Below are positions 1-9,062 of a stretch of DNA of 29,582 nucleotides, piece after piece. Both the position numbers and the translations under genes were made by a program. The DNA is from a virus: positions 1 to 29,582 of IMG/VR virus record IMGVR_UViG_3300022200_005884; one strand, given 5' to 3'. The notes below the pieces were generated by a model, which was given only the letters and a program-made list of their open reading frames with translations, was not told the DNA's origin and ran no database searches. Numbering within the stretch: position 1 is the first letter of the stretch; each line of letters starts with the position of its first letter.

Positions 1-394
1 GAAGCACACAGACATCACCGGGGCCAACAACAGGCCCCTTGGCGGTGTTGTCAACGACATAGTCATCGGAGTCACACCTGACGAAAGTGCTGTCGCAGGC
101 GATCTCGTAGCCCACGCTGCTGAACGGGTTGTCGATGCTGCCGTCACCCAGGCCAGCAGGAGCGTTAGGATCGAAGTAGTACTTCGTGGCCCCACTAAAA
201 TCGACAGTAGGCGTCCAGTAAGCACCAGCAATCAGGTCTGCGCCAAGAGTGGAGGTGTTAACGTCAGTCCAGCCAGAAGATATAAATCCGCCAGTCCCGC
301 CCCACATGTCGCCCAAGTGACCAACGGGATCTTCACCATATCCTGTAAGTAGAAGTATAAACAGTAGCGGCACAAAGGCCAGGAACTTGCGCAT
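1..394 (-). CDS. Secreted beta-helix/pectate-lyase-like protein, 3' end missing
   Basis: The reading frame is open from an ATG at 392-394 to the window edge, giving 131 residues without a stop. An AGAGGG ribosome site sits five bases upstream of the ATG. Residues 1-18 form a signal peptide or N-terminal membrane anchor (MRKF followed by a leucine-rich core), with no lipobox cysteine. From about residue 75 the sequence reads YYFDPNAPAGLGDGSIDNPF. This matches the YYVdP..G.DGS..NPF opening of right-handed parallel beta-helix proteins (pectate-lyase superfamily), where the helix starts just after this motif. It is the last visible gene of the virion operon, 14 bases after another signal-peptide gene. 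The catalytic part is not in the window, so enzyme activity is inference. It may instead be a non-enzymatic adhesin or spike. Confidence 0.6.
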   Translation of the reverse strand, partial: MRKFLAFVPLLFILLLTGYGEDPVGHLGDMWGGTGGFISSGWTDVNTSTLGADLIAGAYWTPTVDFSGATKYYFDPNAPAGLGDGSIDNPFSSVGYEIACDSTFVRCDSDDYVVDNTAKGPVVGPGDVCVL

Positions 395-408
395 GATACC
401 CTCTATCT

Positions 409-795
409 TTACTGATTCAGATAAAGCTGATAGGCGATGGAGGCATTGCCCGTTGCGGTTTTCACCACCAAGAAATCAAACTTTCCATCAATTCGCATAA
501 AGCTATTCGCCAGGGCACCAGCGGCTCCAGTGTCCGCTGCAGCCGGGCTTAGCAGCGCAAAGGAAGACCCATTGTATTTCCATGCCAGTACCTGAAAACT
601 GTCGTCAGCACAGGACACGAAAGCGGAATACTCGGGGCCATTAGGTGCAATACCAGAAGTAATGGTATTGAAAGAGAGCTTAACCCCGGACGTAGTGCCG
701 GTAGCTACACCCGCACGAAGGGGGCCAGTGACGGCCAGCGCACTAGAGGCAACAATGGCGAGGGCCGCAGTCAGAAGAATAAATCGTTTCAGCAT
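409..795 (-). CDS. Small secreted protein, unknown function
   Basis: The gene encodes 128 aa and has a GGAGGT ribosome site nine bases before the ATG. The N-terminus is a textbook Sec signal peptide: MLKR, a hydrophobic core LLTAALAIVASSALA, and an ALA-V cleavage site near residue 21. The mature part of about 107 residues is rich in Ala, Gly, Ser and Thr with alternating hydrophobics, which suggests a small beta-rich fold, and it has only one cysteine. I do not recognise the family. It lies between the large ejection-type protein and another signal-peptide protein, so it is expressed with the virion genes but built for export. Possible roles are a periplasmic or cell-surface factor made late in infection, or an exported virion accessory. 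Confidence 0.7.
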   Translation of the reverse strand: MLKRFILLTAALAIVASSALAVTGPLRAGVATGTTSGVKLSFNTITSGIAPNGPEYSAFVSCADDSFQVLAWKYNGSSFALLSPAAADTGAAGALANSFMRIDGKFDFLVVKTATGNASIAYQLYLNQ

Positions 796-798
796 TGT

Positions 799-3700
799 TT
801 AGTTACCTCCAGTAACCTTTGAACGTAGGTACTTCGCGTACTCAGCTTCAGCTGGAGTACTCAGATTTGTTTCCCTTATCTTAGTAACCATGTTAGCCGC
901 ATAGGTTACTTTTGTGTACCGATCTTTTAGATCATCTATGTTTTTATAGTTAATACCAAGCCCTCGCAACTCAGTAATCATTTTATTGACAGTGACAGGA
1001 TCATACCTTCCCGTGCGCACTTCATCCCAAATCTTCTCAGTTAGCGCGGCCTGCCTACTCCTGATTTGTTGATTACGAAGATACATGTTTGTGCCAATTT
1101 TTCTTTCAATGGCACCCTTGACAGACTGCATCCCAGTAAAAATTGAGGCAAAATCTTCCTGAGAAGTATTATACTTTTTCTCCCCATACTTATGCTCAGT
1201 AAAAGATCCCGGCTTAAATAGAGCGGAAAGTCCAGCTTCTAGGTTAGTCTTCCGCTTAGTTCGCACGGCGACCTGCTCTCCCTTTTGGAAAGCCGCAGCC
1301 TGCTGAACAGCGCGGAACCTCTGTTCAATGCCAACTACGCCGGGAATGGTCATCTCAAGAGAATCGAAAAAGGCTTTCTTTGCCTCATATACTTCAGCAT
1401 AGTCTAGTCCGTCAACAGCCTTGGGTAACGTCCCAAGAAACTTGCTCATGTTAATCAAAGCCTGAACAGGAATGGACTTCCGTTCCCCTGAGGCCATCTT
1501 GGGGAAGTCCTTCATGTACTCTATGCCAACATATTCTTTAATATCAATATTCTGGTCATGCGCTGCGGCAAACTGCATCTTACCGGCGATGCGCAGGTAG
1601 TCAACAAAGGCCCCGCTGTTCTCCATGCCGATGCCAAGCAGCGTTTCAGTCTGTTTAAAAGGAAAACTAAAGAACTGTGTAACGGTAGACGACCCAGTAG
1701 CGGACAGCCTGTTAAACCACACTGGCTTACCAACGGCACCAAAGACATGGTTTAGCTCTTCGGTAGCCCTAGCAGCGTTAGCTATAACTCCGCGCCGCAC
1801 CCCCTCATCTGTAATATCATCCAGAGTTTTTACACCCAGCTTTACAAGTTCGTCATCTACAGCAGCGTGATAAGTAAGGCCACGAATAAAGAACTCGGTT
1901 TCAGAGATAGCAGGAGTTCCCGGCATTTTCAGCCGTCCAGCCCAAGAGCTAAGTCCATGATAAATTTGTGTAATTTCACTGTCAATACCAGCGGCCTTTG
2001 CTACAGCACGGTGCTCACTACTCATCATCTTAGCAAGCCCCTTCATGGCACGAAGAGGGCCGTATTCCGCAGCAGTTGTATTGAGGGCCTGAAGGACGGA
2101 CATGACTGGGTAACGAATATTGCCGGTAAGCGCAGCGGAATACCCTGTAGAGGCCACAAACTTTGCCATCCCACGAAGGCGACTCGCTGCCTCTGGCCCC
2201 AGCCTTTTGTCCGCCTGAGAGTTCAGCCAGGAAGCTTCCCCCCGCAGATTTTTAATTAAGTCATCAGTATACCCAACAATAAAACTTCGCTTTGGATCTG
2301 CCGTTGCAACCTTTGCGGACATATACTTTAGGTCTTCTAGCATAGGCTCAATATACGCCTTACGCCCAGCTCCCCTAGTATATACATCCATAATATGCCC
2401 GATATCAGTAATCTCATACTCAGTGCCGGTACGCTCCAACAGGTTACCAAAGAAAACTCTGGTCTTAGCTGGCAGGCCCTCCATGTCCGGCGGTAGGTTA
2501 CCGTCTTTAAACCAATTTGTGTCTAAAAATCTAGCCCCGTAATCACTCAGATGCGGCACGTACCCTTCTATATAATCCTCCGGCTTCATCTGTAGTTTAA
2601 TAGACATCGTATCAAACAGTGCCCGCATATCATCATGGGCTTCCCGCATCTCTGGAGTAGCCGCGTCCCACAGCTCTTGAAATTTAGCGTTAGCCTTGGC
2701 AATGCTGTCCTCAGTTGGATTAGCCCCAGCGTACTTAGCATTAAGAAGCTCAACAAATTGCTTAGACTTTTCTTTATTCATGGTGCCACCCGGCTCATGA
2801 ATAAATTTGCTGAGAACTCTAGTCCTTGCGTTATTCCTCTCAAGAATACCGGCCTTCTCCATAATCTTTAAGGACTCTTCCCTGGTATAATTTACAAAGT
2901 AATTATACTCGGACAGGCCATTCATCAAGCGGGTGCGCATCTCCGGGGCATAGTCAGCATATACCCGTGTAGGCTCACGAAAGGTACTACTCAGCCAAGA
3001 GGGCGGCATCGGCATAAAGCTTTTAGGGCTGAGGCTTAGCCCAACCATACGGCCCACTTGAGTGCCGAACTGGTCCTTGGCGTACTCTCCGCTTTCCAGG
3101 GGGGACCGCCGCATACTATTCGGCAGCGTTTCCTTTGAATAGTTAGAGTCAATAATAGGCTCACCAGTTTCTTGAATTTTCTTCTTGGACTTCTCCATTT
3201 TCTTTAGCTGCTGCTCTAACTGATACCGGGACTTTACTTCCTTACTGGCCTTCTTTCCAGGCTTTTTAGCCCCCTTAGGGAGCTTGCCCGCCTCACCCAT
3301 TTCCGCCAACTGCTTTTTAGTTCTGGCAATATGTTCGTCAAAACTCTTTAACTGCTTGGCAGCATCCAAGGAGCGCACATACTTGGAAGAACTAAGACCA
3401 TTAGGGCTGACGTTTAGGTTGCCGTAGTAGTGGCTGATACGATCCAATCTTGTGCGAATATTTTTTGGGTCAGTGCCAATAATAATATGGGCCAGCGCAT
3501 CAGAAAAATTTTCTGTATTAGTAGGGCCAAGATTCATGCGGTTATGTAACTCCACACCGTCTTCGATATGCAGCTCTTTATCAATTATTTCTCTGGCCTT
3601 ATCGTACTCTTTAGCAAAAGCCTTTCTGTCCGCTTCCGACCACTCTTTGCCCAGGGCCTTAGCCGCCTGCGCCCCAGTCTTCGGGACCACACTTTTAGTG

Positions 3701-4569
3701 AGCATAATATCATCAATGCTCTTGGCCATAGTGGCGACTTCTTTAGATTCCTCCATCATAGCCAAATGCTTTTGTGCATTTCGCAGCCTTCCAGCCAGAG
3801 TCTCCCCAACTACCTCCAGCCCTCCGGCTTCTGCAACTTCAGACTCCAATGCCTTTACATACTTTTGCGCCACAGAGTGTGCTTCTGTTAGGTAATTCAG
3901 CTTCATCGTTTTTCTGGCCAGCCTACCAGAAACTTCGGCCTGCACACTTAAAGGCAAGGACTTAGACATGCCCTTAACCACTTGTGCCACTGGAACATAA
4001 GTAAGTGGATCGGTGAAAACGTCACCCATAAATGTAGTGGCTTTAAGTAAAAACTCCCCAGCCATATTACCGATGCCGGGCTTTTTATACCATTCTTCTA
4101 ACCTATCATCACTAAGGTCATTGACAATATCTGCCATTGTAATAACTTCGTGGTGGGCCCCTTCCTGCGCCCAGGAGTCCGGTGCCAAGTATTCAGGAAT
4201 AGCCTTGCGCCAGTCCCCTCTAGTAAGAAGCTGATATCCTATCTGCTGTGGTATTGCAAAAAGATCAAAGACATTTTTTGCCCCGCCCCATAGCTTTCCT
4301 AAAAAGCCTTGGGGGTCTACCATTTTTTCTCCAGCCCCGTAATAAGCGGCCATTAGGCCGGGGTCAACATCGTTGTTAGACATATACTGGCTAACCGATG
4401 CGGGCTTTCCATTACCAAACTTTGCGCCACCAGCGATACTATTAGATGCCAGCTGGTCGGCCAGCTCTCCACCGCTGATCGTCATAGATGGGGCATAAAA
4501 AGTATTGGTCCCTGAAAAATGATTAATCAGATCCGCAGATCGACGGGCCTCATCAATATTTCTGGGCAT
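799..4569 (-). CDS. Very large internal virion/ejection-type protein (1256 aa)
   Basis: This is the longest gene in the window. Its ATG overlaps the upstream stop by one base (TAATG), with GAGGA nine bases upstream. The protein is charged, largely helical and without a signal peptide. Residues about 80-200 contain mixed hydrophobic/aromatic stretches (GFLGKLWGGAKNVFDLFAIP and MAGEFLLKATTFMGDVFTDP), and a long Lys/Glu-rich, probably coiled-coil region lies around residues 420-470. Size, helical character and position at the end of the tail module fit the large ejected proteins of podoviruses, such as T7 gp16 or analogous internal virion proteins, which build a DNA-translocation channel. I see no lytic transglycosylase motif, so a peptidoglycan-cutting activity is not supported. 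The assignment rests on context rather than on a family motif. Confidence 0.6.
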   Translation of the reverse strand: MPRNIDEARRSADLINHFSGTNTFYAPSMTISGGELADQLASNSIAGGAKFGNGKPASVSQYMSNNDVDPGLMAAYYGAGEKMVDPQGFLGKLWGGAKNVFDLFAIPQQIGYQLLTRGDWRKAIPEYLAPDSWAQEGAHHEVITMADIVNDLSDDRLEEWYKKPGIGNMAGEFLLKATTFMGDVFTDPLTYVPVAQVVKGMSKSLPLSVQAEVSGRLARKTMKLNYLTEAHSVAQKYVKALESEVAEAGGLEVVGETLAGRLRNAQKHLAMMEESKEVATMAKSIDDIMLTKSVVPKTGAQAAKALGKEWSEADRKAFAKEYDKAREIIDKELHIEDGVELHNRMNLGPTNTENFSDALAHIIIGTDPKNIRTRLDRISHYYGNLNVSPNGLSSSKYVRSLDAAKQLKSFDEHIARTKKQLAEMGEAGKLPKGAKKPGKKASKEVKSRYQLEQQLKKMEKSKKKIQETGEPIIDSNYSKETLPNSMRRSPLESGEYAKDQFGTQVGRMVGLSLSPKSFMPMPPSWLSSTFREPTRVYADYAPEMRTRLMNGLSEYNYFVNYTREESLKIMEKAGILERNNARTRVLSKFIHEPGGTMNKEKSKQFVELLNAKYAGANPTEDSIAKANAKFQELWDAATPEMREAHDDMRALFDTMSIKLQMKPEDYIEGYVPHLSDYGARFLDTNWFKDGNLPPDMEGLPAKTRVFFGNLLERTGTEYEITDIGHIMDVYTRGAGRKAYIEPMLEDLKYMSAKVATADPKRSFIVGYTDDLIKNLRGEASWLNSQADKRLGPEAASRLRGMAKFVASTGYSAALTGNIRYPVMSVLQALNTTAAEYGPLRAMKGLAKMMSSEHRAVAKAAGIDSEITQIYHGLSSWAGRLKMPGTPAISETEFFIRGLTYHAAVDDELVKLGVKTLDDITDEGVRRGVIANAARATEELNHVFGAVGKPVWFNRLSATGSSTVTQFFSFPFKQTETLLGIGMENSGAFVDYLRIAGKMQFAAAHDQNIDIKEYVGIEYMKDFPKMASGERKSIPVQALINMSKFLGTLPKAVDGLDYAEVYEAKKAFFDSLEMTIPGVVGIEQRFRAVQQAAAFQKGEQVAVRTKRKTNLEAGLSALFKPGSFTEHKYGEKKYNTSQEDFASIFTGMQSVKGAIERKIGTNMYLRNQQIRSRQAALTEKIWDEVRTGRYDPVTVNKMITELRGLGINYKNIDDLKDRYTKVTYAANMVTKIRETNLSTPAEAEYAKYLRSKVTGGN

Positions 4570-6863
4570 TACTTACGTCCTCGCTTTTTTTCTTTTTCGA
4601 TCTCTTTGACCGCGCTTTCAACCAAACTCTTTTGCAAGAAAGTGCTGTCAGACCCCTTAAGGTCAAAATCATAAAACTTAGTTTTAAGAGAAGCTTTAAT
4701 TAATGTAGCAAAGTTGTTGACAGTCTCTTTAAAGAAACTCAAGTCATTAGGATCATATGCATCGATAAGCGTAGTAACTTGGTCATGGTAAAACTTCTCT
4801 GCTTCAGCCTTAGTAGTTCCAGGCGGGAGTGCCTGCATCCAGTACTCCACCAGCTGAATAGCCGCTTCCTCGTTGAAGCGAGCATCCGCCTCTCTCAGCG
4901 TGTCGATGGCCCATACCCGCGCATTGTCAAGCATTGGCCCAATTTCCTTGGCAGCGTACTCTTGCCTCATAATAGTTTTATTAGAGATAGCTGCCTTCGC
5001 GGCCATTTTGTTGCGCTCTTCCGGCTCGGCTTCCTCGTAATCGCTAGACCCCTTTAGCATCATATGCGCGTTAACTATATCCTGCTGCATTTCATTGTAA
5101 TCATTGGTGCGGAGGTATACCATGATATCTCCAAGCTTTTGGTTGTTCACCAGAAAACTCATGTCTTCCGCGCCAATCGTCTTTTCAATGAAATTCTTTA
5201 CATCAGATTCTGTTTCAAAGTTCCACGTTCCCACTTCACCGGCTGCGGCTATAATACTTGAGTACAGCTCTTCGGCCTTTTCAATATTTTTAAACCCTAT
5301 TTGGTTAGGATCATACTTGGGCATCAGCAGGTCGATTGCACCAGCAAAATCATTTGGATTTGCTCCCAGATGTTTTCCTGCTAAAGCCTTGCTTTCATAA
5401 GTCATATCCTGAAGCATATTGTAATATAGTTTTTCCAAAGACCTATCATCAAAATTCTTGGTTATTGCCGCCATAACATCTGGCTCAATTCTATCGGCCA
5501 GCCCCATGCTATACAAGGCGACCTTTAGCCCTTCCGCGTTTTCCTGCATAAAGGCTTCACGGGCCATGTCACTAAAGAGTTCAAAAGATGTCGTGTCCAG
5601 CCTATACTCTTTCGCAGCGGCGGACACCTTCTCTGCTGATACGCCAACAGCCTGCTCAAAAAGCGGATTGTCGGGAAATATTTGGCCAGCTAACGCCGTG
5701 TTGCTCAGAAGGAATTGTCTATAAAAGGACTTAGCGGCCTGTGCATCTGCCTCATCAAAGCCCATACGCATGAGTTCTTTTTCTATTTCGGCATCAAGCT
5801 TCCGCATATAGATTCCATTTTGGAAACTCCTGGCCTGCGTTTCTCTCTGGAAAATCTGTTCCCCAACCTGCAATAGCTGCTGCTGGGCATGTTCATTACC
5901 CTGTAGCTCCCGCTTCAATTCCCTTTCCAGAGCATTTATGAACGTATCATGCTCTAGCCGCTGCCCCTGCAAGTTGCTTTCATGCGCACGGCGGAAAGCG
6001 TTTTCTGCCCCCTGGAACTCTTGGTCGTTTAGTTGCAGTTCCTCCTGCGCCGCCTTTTGAAACTCAGCCATAGACATGCTGTTTTCAAAATTAACATCAA
6101 TCTTATCTAAGTCATACTCCTGCGCCAGAGCCATTTGCTCTTCTGTAATATCTCCAGAAACGCGCAGCTTTTCTAGTTCATATCCTTGCAGAGTAGCATC
6201 TCTGTCCACGCCGAATTTTCTGGCCAAGGCATTTTCTTCGGCGGTAAAAGCCATTTGGGCAGCATCGGTTCCCATCTCGTTTATTGAGCGAAGAACCCCC
6301 ATAGCAACATCGTTCTTTTGGCCGGTCAGGGCCACATACATATTAGAGATCGTTCCCATTTCGCCAAGACTAGCCTGGATAGACGCTTGGCGGGCGGCAA
6401 GTTCTTGGTCCCTAGACTTGGACACCTGCTCCTGCCGGTACTTGTTCTCAAAGTCTGCCCTATTTGCGGCGGCGTTCAGCCCACTTACAGCGAGCTTGCC
6501 AGCCAGCGGAGCCTGCCCACTGGCGAGTGCACCAAGAGCCGCGACACCAGCGATAATACCTTTGGGGCTTTTAACCTCGTCCCAAAAAGTAGTATCCCTT
6601 TGCGCCTTTAGCTCTTCGCGTTCGGCCTTAGTTTCCTCAGCAACCTGCTGAGTGGCGTTCACCTGCTCACGCAAATTCTTTTGAATCTCGGGGCTAACTG
6701 TAGCCATTTCCTTGAGCAGCGCGATCTTGTCTTCGTCTGTTGACACAGAATCAAGAATCTTAGTCACTAGACCCGCATTAACTTCCGCCCTCCTCTTGGC
6801 AATGTTGCCGCCAGTTTCATAGGCTTCAGTAGCAGATGCTCTCTTTTGGTTTTTATCAGCCAT
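4569..6863 (-). CDS. Internal virion/ejection-type protein (764 aa, helical)
   Basis: This is the second of three consecutive ejection-type genes, with AGGAT six bases before the ATG. The protein is rich in Gln, Glu and Ala and predicted helical almost throughout. It has coiled-coil-like segments at about residues 60-90 and 250-350, and one hydrophobic Gly/Ala stretch at about residues 102-133 (KGIIAGVAALGALASG) that could insert into or cross a membrane. Cysteine is absent or nearly so, as is common in ejected proteins. The position between a 194-aa and a 1256-aa protein resembles the gp14-gp15-gp16 set of T7-like phages, here after the tail spike. There is no sequence motif, so function is inferred from size, composition and order. 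Confidence 0.55.
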   Translation of the reverse strand: MADKNQKRASATEAYETGGNIAKRRAEVNAGLVTKILDSVSTDEDKIALLKEMATVSPEIQKNLREQVNATQQVAEETKAEREELKAQRDTTFWDEVKSPKGIIAGVAALGALASGQAPLAGKLAVSGLNAAANRADFENKYRQEQVSKSRDQELAARQASIQASLGEMGTISNMYVALTGQKNDVAMGVLRSINEMGTDAAQMAFTAEENALARKFGVDRDATLQGYELEKLRVSGDITEEQMALAQEYDLDKIDVNFENSMSMAEFQKAAQEELQLNDQEFQGAENAFRRAHESNLQGQRLEHDTFINALERELKRELQGNEHAQQQLLQVGEQIFQRETQARSFQNGIYMRKLDAEIEKELMRMGFDEADAQAAKSFYRQFLLSNTALAGQIFPDNPLFEQAVGVSAEKVSAAAKEYRLDTTSFELFSDMAREAFMQENAEGLKVALYSMGLADRIEPDVMAAITKNFDDRSLEKLYYNMLQDMTYESKALAGKHLGANPNDFAGAIDLLMPKYDPNQIGFKNIEKAEELYSSIIAAAGEVGTWNFETESDVKNFIEKTIGAEDMSFLVNNQKLGDIMVYLRTNDYNEMQQDIVNAHMMLKGSSDYEEAEPEERNKMAAKAAISNKTIMRQEYAAKEIGPMLDNARVWAIDTLREADARFNEEAAIQLVEYWMQALPPGTTKAEAEKFYHDQVTTLIDAYDPNDLSFFKETVNNFATLIKASLKTKFYDFDLKGSDSTFLQKSLVESAVKEIEKEKKRGRK

Positions 6864-6872
6864 ATTAATATC

Positions 6873-7457
6873 CTAACCGATACCAATGTCAGGGACAAAA
6901 CTAGCCGCAGTGCCCCACGGGTCTTTAGTTTCGGCGCGAGTAGTAAAATTACCCAAAGCGAACTGGTTAGCAATACCCATAGACGCGGGAGCCATCCCAG
7001 TAAGCGCGGCCAGTAACTGCTGATTAGCAGAGAGCCTGCTCTGCACCCCCTGATTAGACAGATTAATCAGTGCCTCTGCTCCACCAGACATTCGCTGTGA
7101 TTCAATATTAGCCAGCTGCCGCAGGGTTTCCTGCCCTAGCGTAGCTTGGCTAATGCCCTCATAGCTGGAATCTGTCTGCCCCCGTTTGGCCAGATTAGCC
7201 CGCAGCAATCTCTCTTGGTCAGCCTGACTAGCCAGCAGATTTCGCTTGGCGACATCGGCCTGTCCCCCCACAGCCTGATTGACCAGAGCTTCCATGTCCT
7301 CGGTAATACGGAAGTCGCCACCAGTAGAAGCCAAATCACCAAGGGTAAGCTGGTCACCATACTTCATCGCTTGGTCACGCACCCACTGCTCAAAGGCTCG
7401 TTCCTCTGGCTTCTTTTGAAAGGTCCGCTGCTTTTGTTCTTCTTTCTTAGACCCCAT
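6873..7457 (-). CDS. Small internal virion/ejection-type protein (194 aa)
   Basis: The ATG at 7455-7457 follows GGAGAT with good spacing. The first codons overlap the end of the GNAT gene by 11 bases. The N-terminus is strongly charged (MGSKKEEQKQR). The centre, at about residues 75-130, is helical and Gln/Ala/Leu-rich (LLASQADQERLLRANLAKRG), and the C-terminal third is Gly/Ala-rich with hydrophobic patches (LLAALTGMAPASMGIANQFA). A small, helical, partly hydrophobic protein directly ahead of two giant helical proteins is the usual order of podovirus ejection proteins, in which the smallest forms the outer-membrane part of the channel. The role is inferred from context, since no family signature was recognised. 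Confidence 0.5.
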   Translation of the reverse strand: MGSKKEEQKQRTFQKKPEERAFEQWVRDQAMKYGDQLTLGDLASTGGDFRITEDMEALVNQAVGGQADVAKRNLLASQADQERLLRANLAKRGQTDSSYEGISQATLGQETLRQLANIESQRMSGGAEALINLSNQGVQSRLSANQQLLAALTGMAPASMGIANQFALGNFTTRAETKDPWGTAASFVPDIGIG

Positions 7458-7848
7458 GGGTATCTCCTATGATGTACGCGCCAAGTACATAGTTTTCTTC
7501 TAGCAAACTGCCAAACTTTTCGTGCATCTTTAAAGCCTCGGCATTGGCTCGGTGCACCCAAAACTTTATTACCCGGACTCCCAGTTCTTTCAACACACGG
7601 CGTAATCTAATCTGCAAATAGATTCCTACGCCAGTGTGCGTGTACTCCCTACTCACCGCTAAGTAATCACAGAAAGCAATCTCTCCAGATATCGCACACC
7701 ATATACATGCTACAATCTTACCATTATCCTCGGCCACTAAAGTCAAGCCACCAAGTCTTCCAACATCAACGGGCAGGTAATATCCTGAACTTGCAATACA
7801 CTGGTTGACCGCCTCTTCCTCCCCAGTGCGCATCAGCCTATAATTCAT
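7447..7848 (-). CDS. GNAT-family N-acetyltransferase
   Basis: The 133-aa length matches a single GNAT domain. The acetyl-CoA binding motif A is visible at about residues 61-90: strand DYLAVS, then REYTHTGVGIYL with the G-x-G turn (G73, G75), then a helix. Motif B follows at about 99-113 (HRANAEALKMHEKFG). The N-terminal strand/helix region is also typical. The substrate cannot be read from sequence. The start is coupled to the tail-spike stop (TAATG) and the separate ribosome site is weak, so translation probably depends on the upstream gene. An acetyltransferase between the tail spike and the ejection proteins is unusual. It might modify a virion protein, a host surface glycan or a host target. 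Confidence 0.82.
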   Translation of the reverse strand: MNYRLMRTGEEEAVNQCIASSGYYLPVDVGRLGGLTLVAEDNGKIVACIWCAISGEIAFCDYLAVSREYTHTGVGIYLQIRLRRVLKELGVRVIKFWVHRANAEALKMHEKFGSLLEENYVLGAYIIGDTHGV

Positions 7849-9062
7849 TACGTACTCGTTCCTGGGTTCCCGAAGAAGTTGGCATCAGTAACATCAATGG
7901 TAGTGCCATCAGGAACACCGGACACGCCCGACACAGAGGCCAATAGGCCAGTAGTTGCGCCGTAAAAGTAATTGCCCATACAAACGTATACGTCAGAAGC
8001 ATTGAAATCTGATGCGCCAATAATGGCGTTATTAGAGAACATTTGTGTAGCTACCGAAGATCCCAGCTCAAAAGTACCTTCAACAGTATTGTCAGAAATT
8101 ACACAAGTCGAGGAAGTGCCATCTACTAGCATATCTCCGCCAACTCTATTGTCAACAATTCGTGCACCATCGCAGGACGTTGCTGTAAAATCAGTAGTAA
8201 AATTATTGTCACTGATAATAAAATCGTCAAGCTGCTCACCAAGAAAAGTTCGAAAGTTATTTCCAGTGATGCTGCATCCAGTAACACCAAGGCCACTATT
8301 AAAATTAATACTCATGTCTTGATCATAACCAACATTATCAGCAATTTTTAGTCCATTAGTATCAGTAGTAATAGTGGCTTTAAGCGCGGACAATGCACTA
8401 AATCCATCAAAAATATTTCCACAAACAACGGCATTATCAGCATTTTTAATACTAAGCCCGTAGTCCGTTGAAGTTACTCCACCATTAAAGATATTATTTT
8501 TAATCACTATATATTCAGTAGTATAGTCAATAACTAAAAGATTACCTACACCATTAAAATAACAATTTTCAACAATAGTATTATTTGATCCATAAATATC
8601 AACAATGTCCGCCGCAGCTAGCGCAGAGGTCACCTGCAAATTGGCCATACGAAAGTTGTCGCCCGTAACATTAATCCCATATGTAGCCGTATTTGGCACA
8701 TTAATTACTGAAGAATGGCCATACCCCAAGATAGTAATATTACTAAGACTAACATCAATGTCTTCAGCAGTGGCAGTATATCCAGGCTCAATAAGAATAA
8801 CCCTACCACTAGATGCTGCGTTAGCAATGGCAGTATCCAAAGACAATGAGCTATTAACAACCTGAACTTTATTCAAAGAAGAAAAGTTGTTCAGGCTATA
8901 GCCATTCATGTCGATGTCGCCCTGCATAACCAGAGGATCGGCTATGTTAGCCCCGATAATTCCAGCAGCAAATGCCGCCTGCACCGCACTAATGATCTCG
9001 TTTAGTTTGGTGTCAGCAGGAGTCTCGCCGTCTGAATACGTACTAAGCGTTGGAAAAGCCAT
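7848..9062 (-). CDS. Tail spike/fibre with right-handed beta-helix
   Basis: The protein has 404 aa. A helical N-terminus and a PLVMQGDIDMNGYSLNNF segment at about residues 43-60 match the short repeat often found at the virion-binding end of phage tail fibres. From about residue 85 to 345 there are regularly spaced N-x-I/V-x-x-N-x-F style turns (NITILGYG, NNTIVENCYF, YIVIKNNIFNGG, NAVVCGNIFDGF), the pattern of parallel beta-helix (PbH1) repeats in tail spikes. The middle of the gene, about 8200-8900, is clearly more AT-rich than its neighbours, as is common for exchanged receptor-binding regions. No catalytic residues can be assigned. The role would be receptor binding, perhaps with glycan degradation. 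The start is coupled to the upstream stop by TAATG. Confidence 0.78.
   Translation of the reverse strand: MAFPTLSTYSDGETPADTKLNEIISAVQAAFAAGIIGANIADPLVMQGDIDMNGYSLNNFSSLNKVQVVNSSLSLDTAIANAASSGRVILIEPGYTATAEDIDVSLSNITILGYGHSSVINVPNTATYGINVTGDNFRMANLQVTSALAAADIVDIYGSNNTIVENCYFNGVGNLLVIDYTTEYIVIKNNIFNGGVTSTDYGLSIKNADNAVVCGNIFDGFSALSALKATITTDTNGLKIADNVGYDQDMSINFNSGLGVTGCSITGNNFRTFLGEQLDDFIISDNNFTTDFTATSCDGARIVDNRVGGDMLVDGTSSTCVISDNTVEGTFELGSSVATQMFSNNAIIGASDFNASDVYVCMGNYFYGATTGLLASVSGVSGVPDGTTIDVTDANFFGNPGTST

Noticed and set aside
6076-6651. 191-aa plus-strand open frame opposite the 764-aa protein
   Set aside because: Low-complexity Ser/Ala/Leu composition typical of the complement of a helical gene, and no ribosome site.
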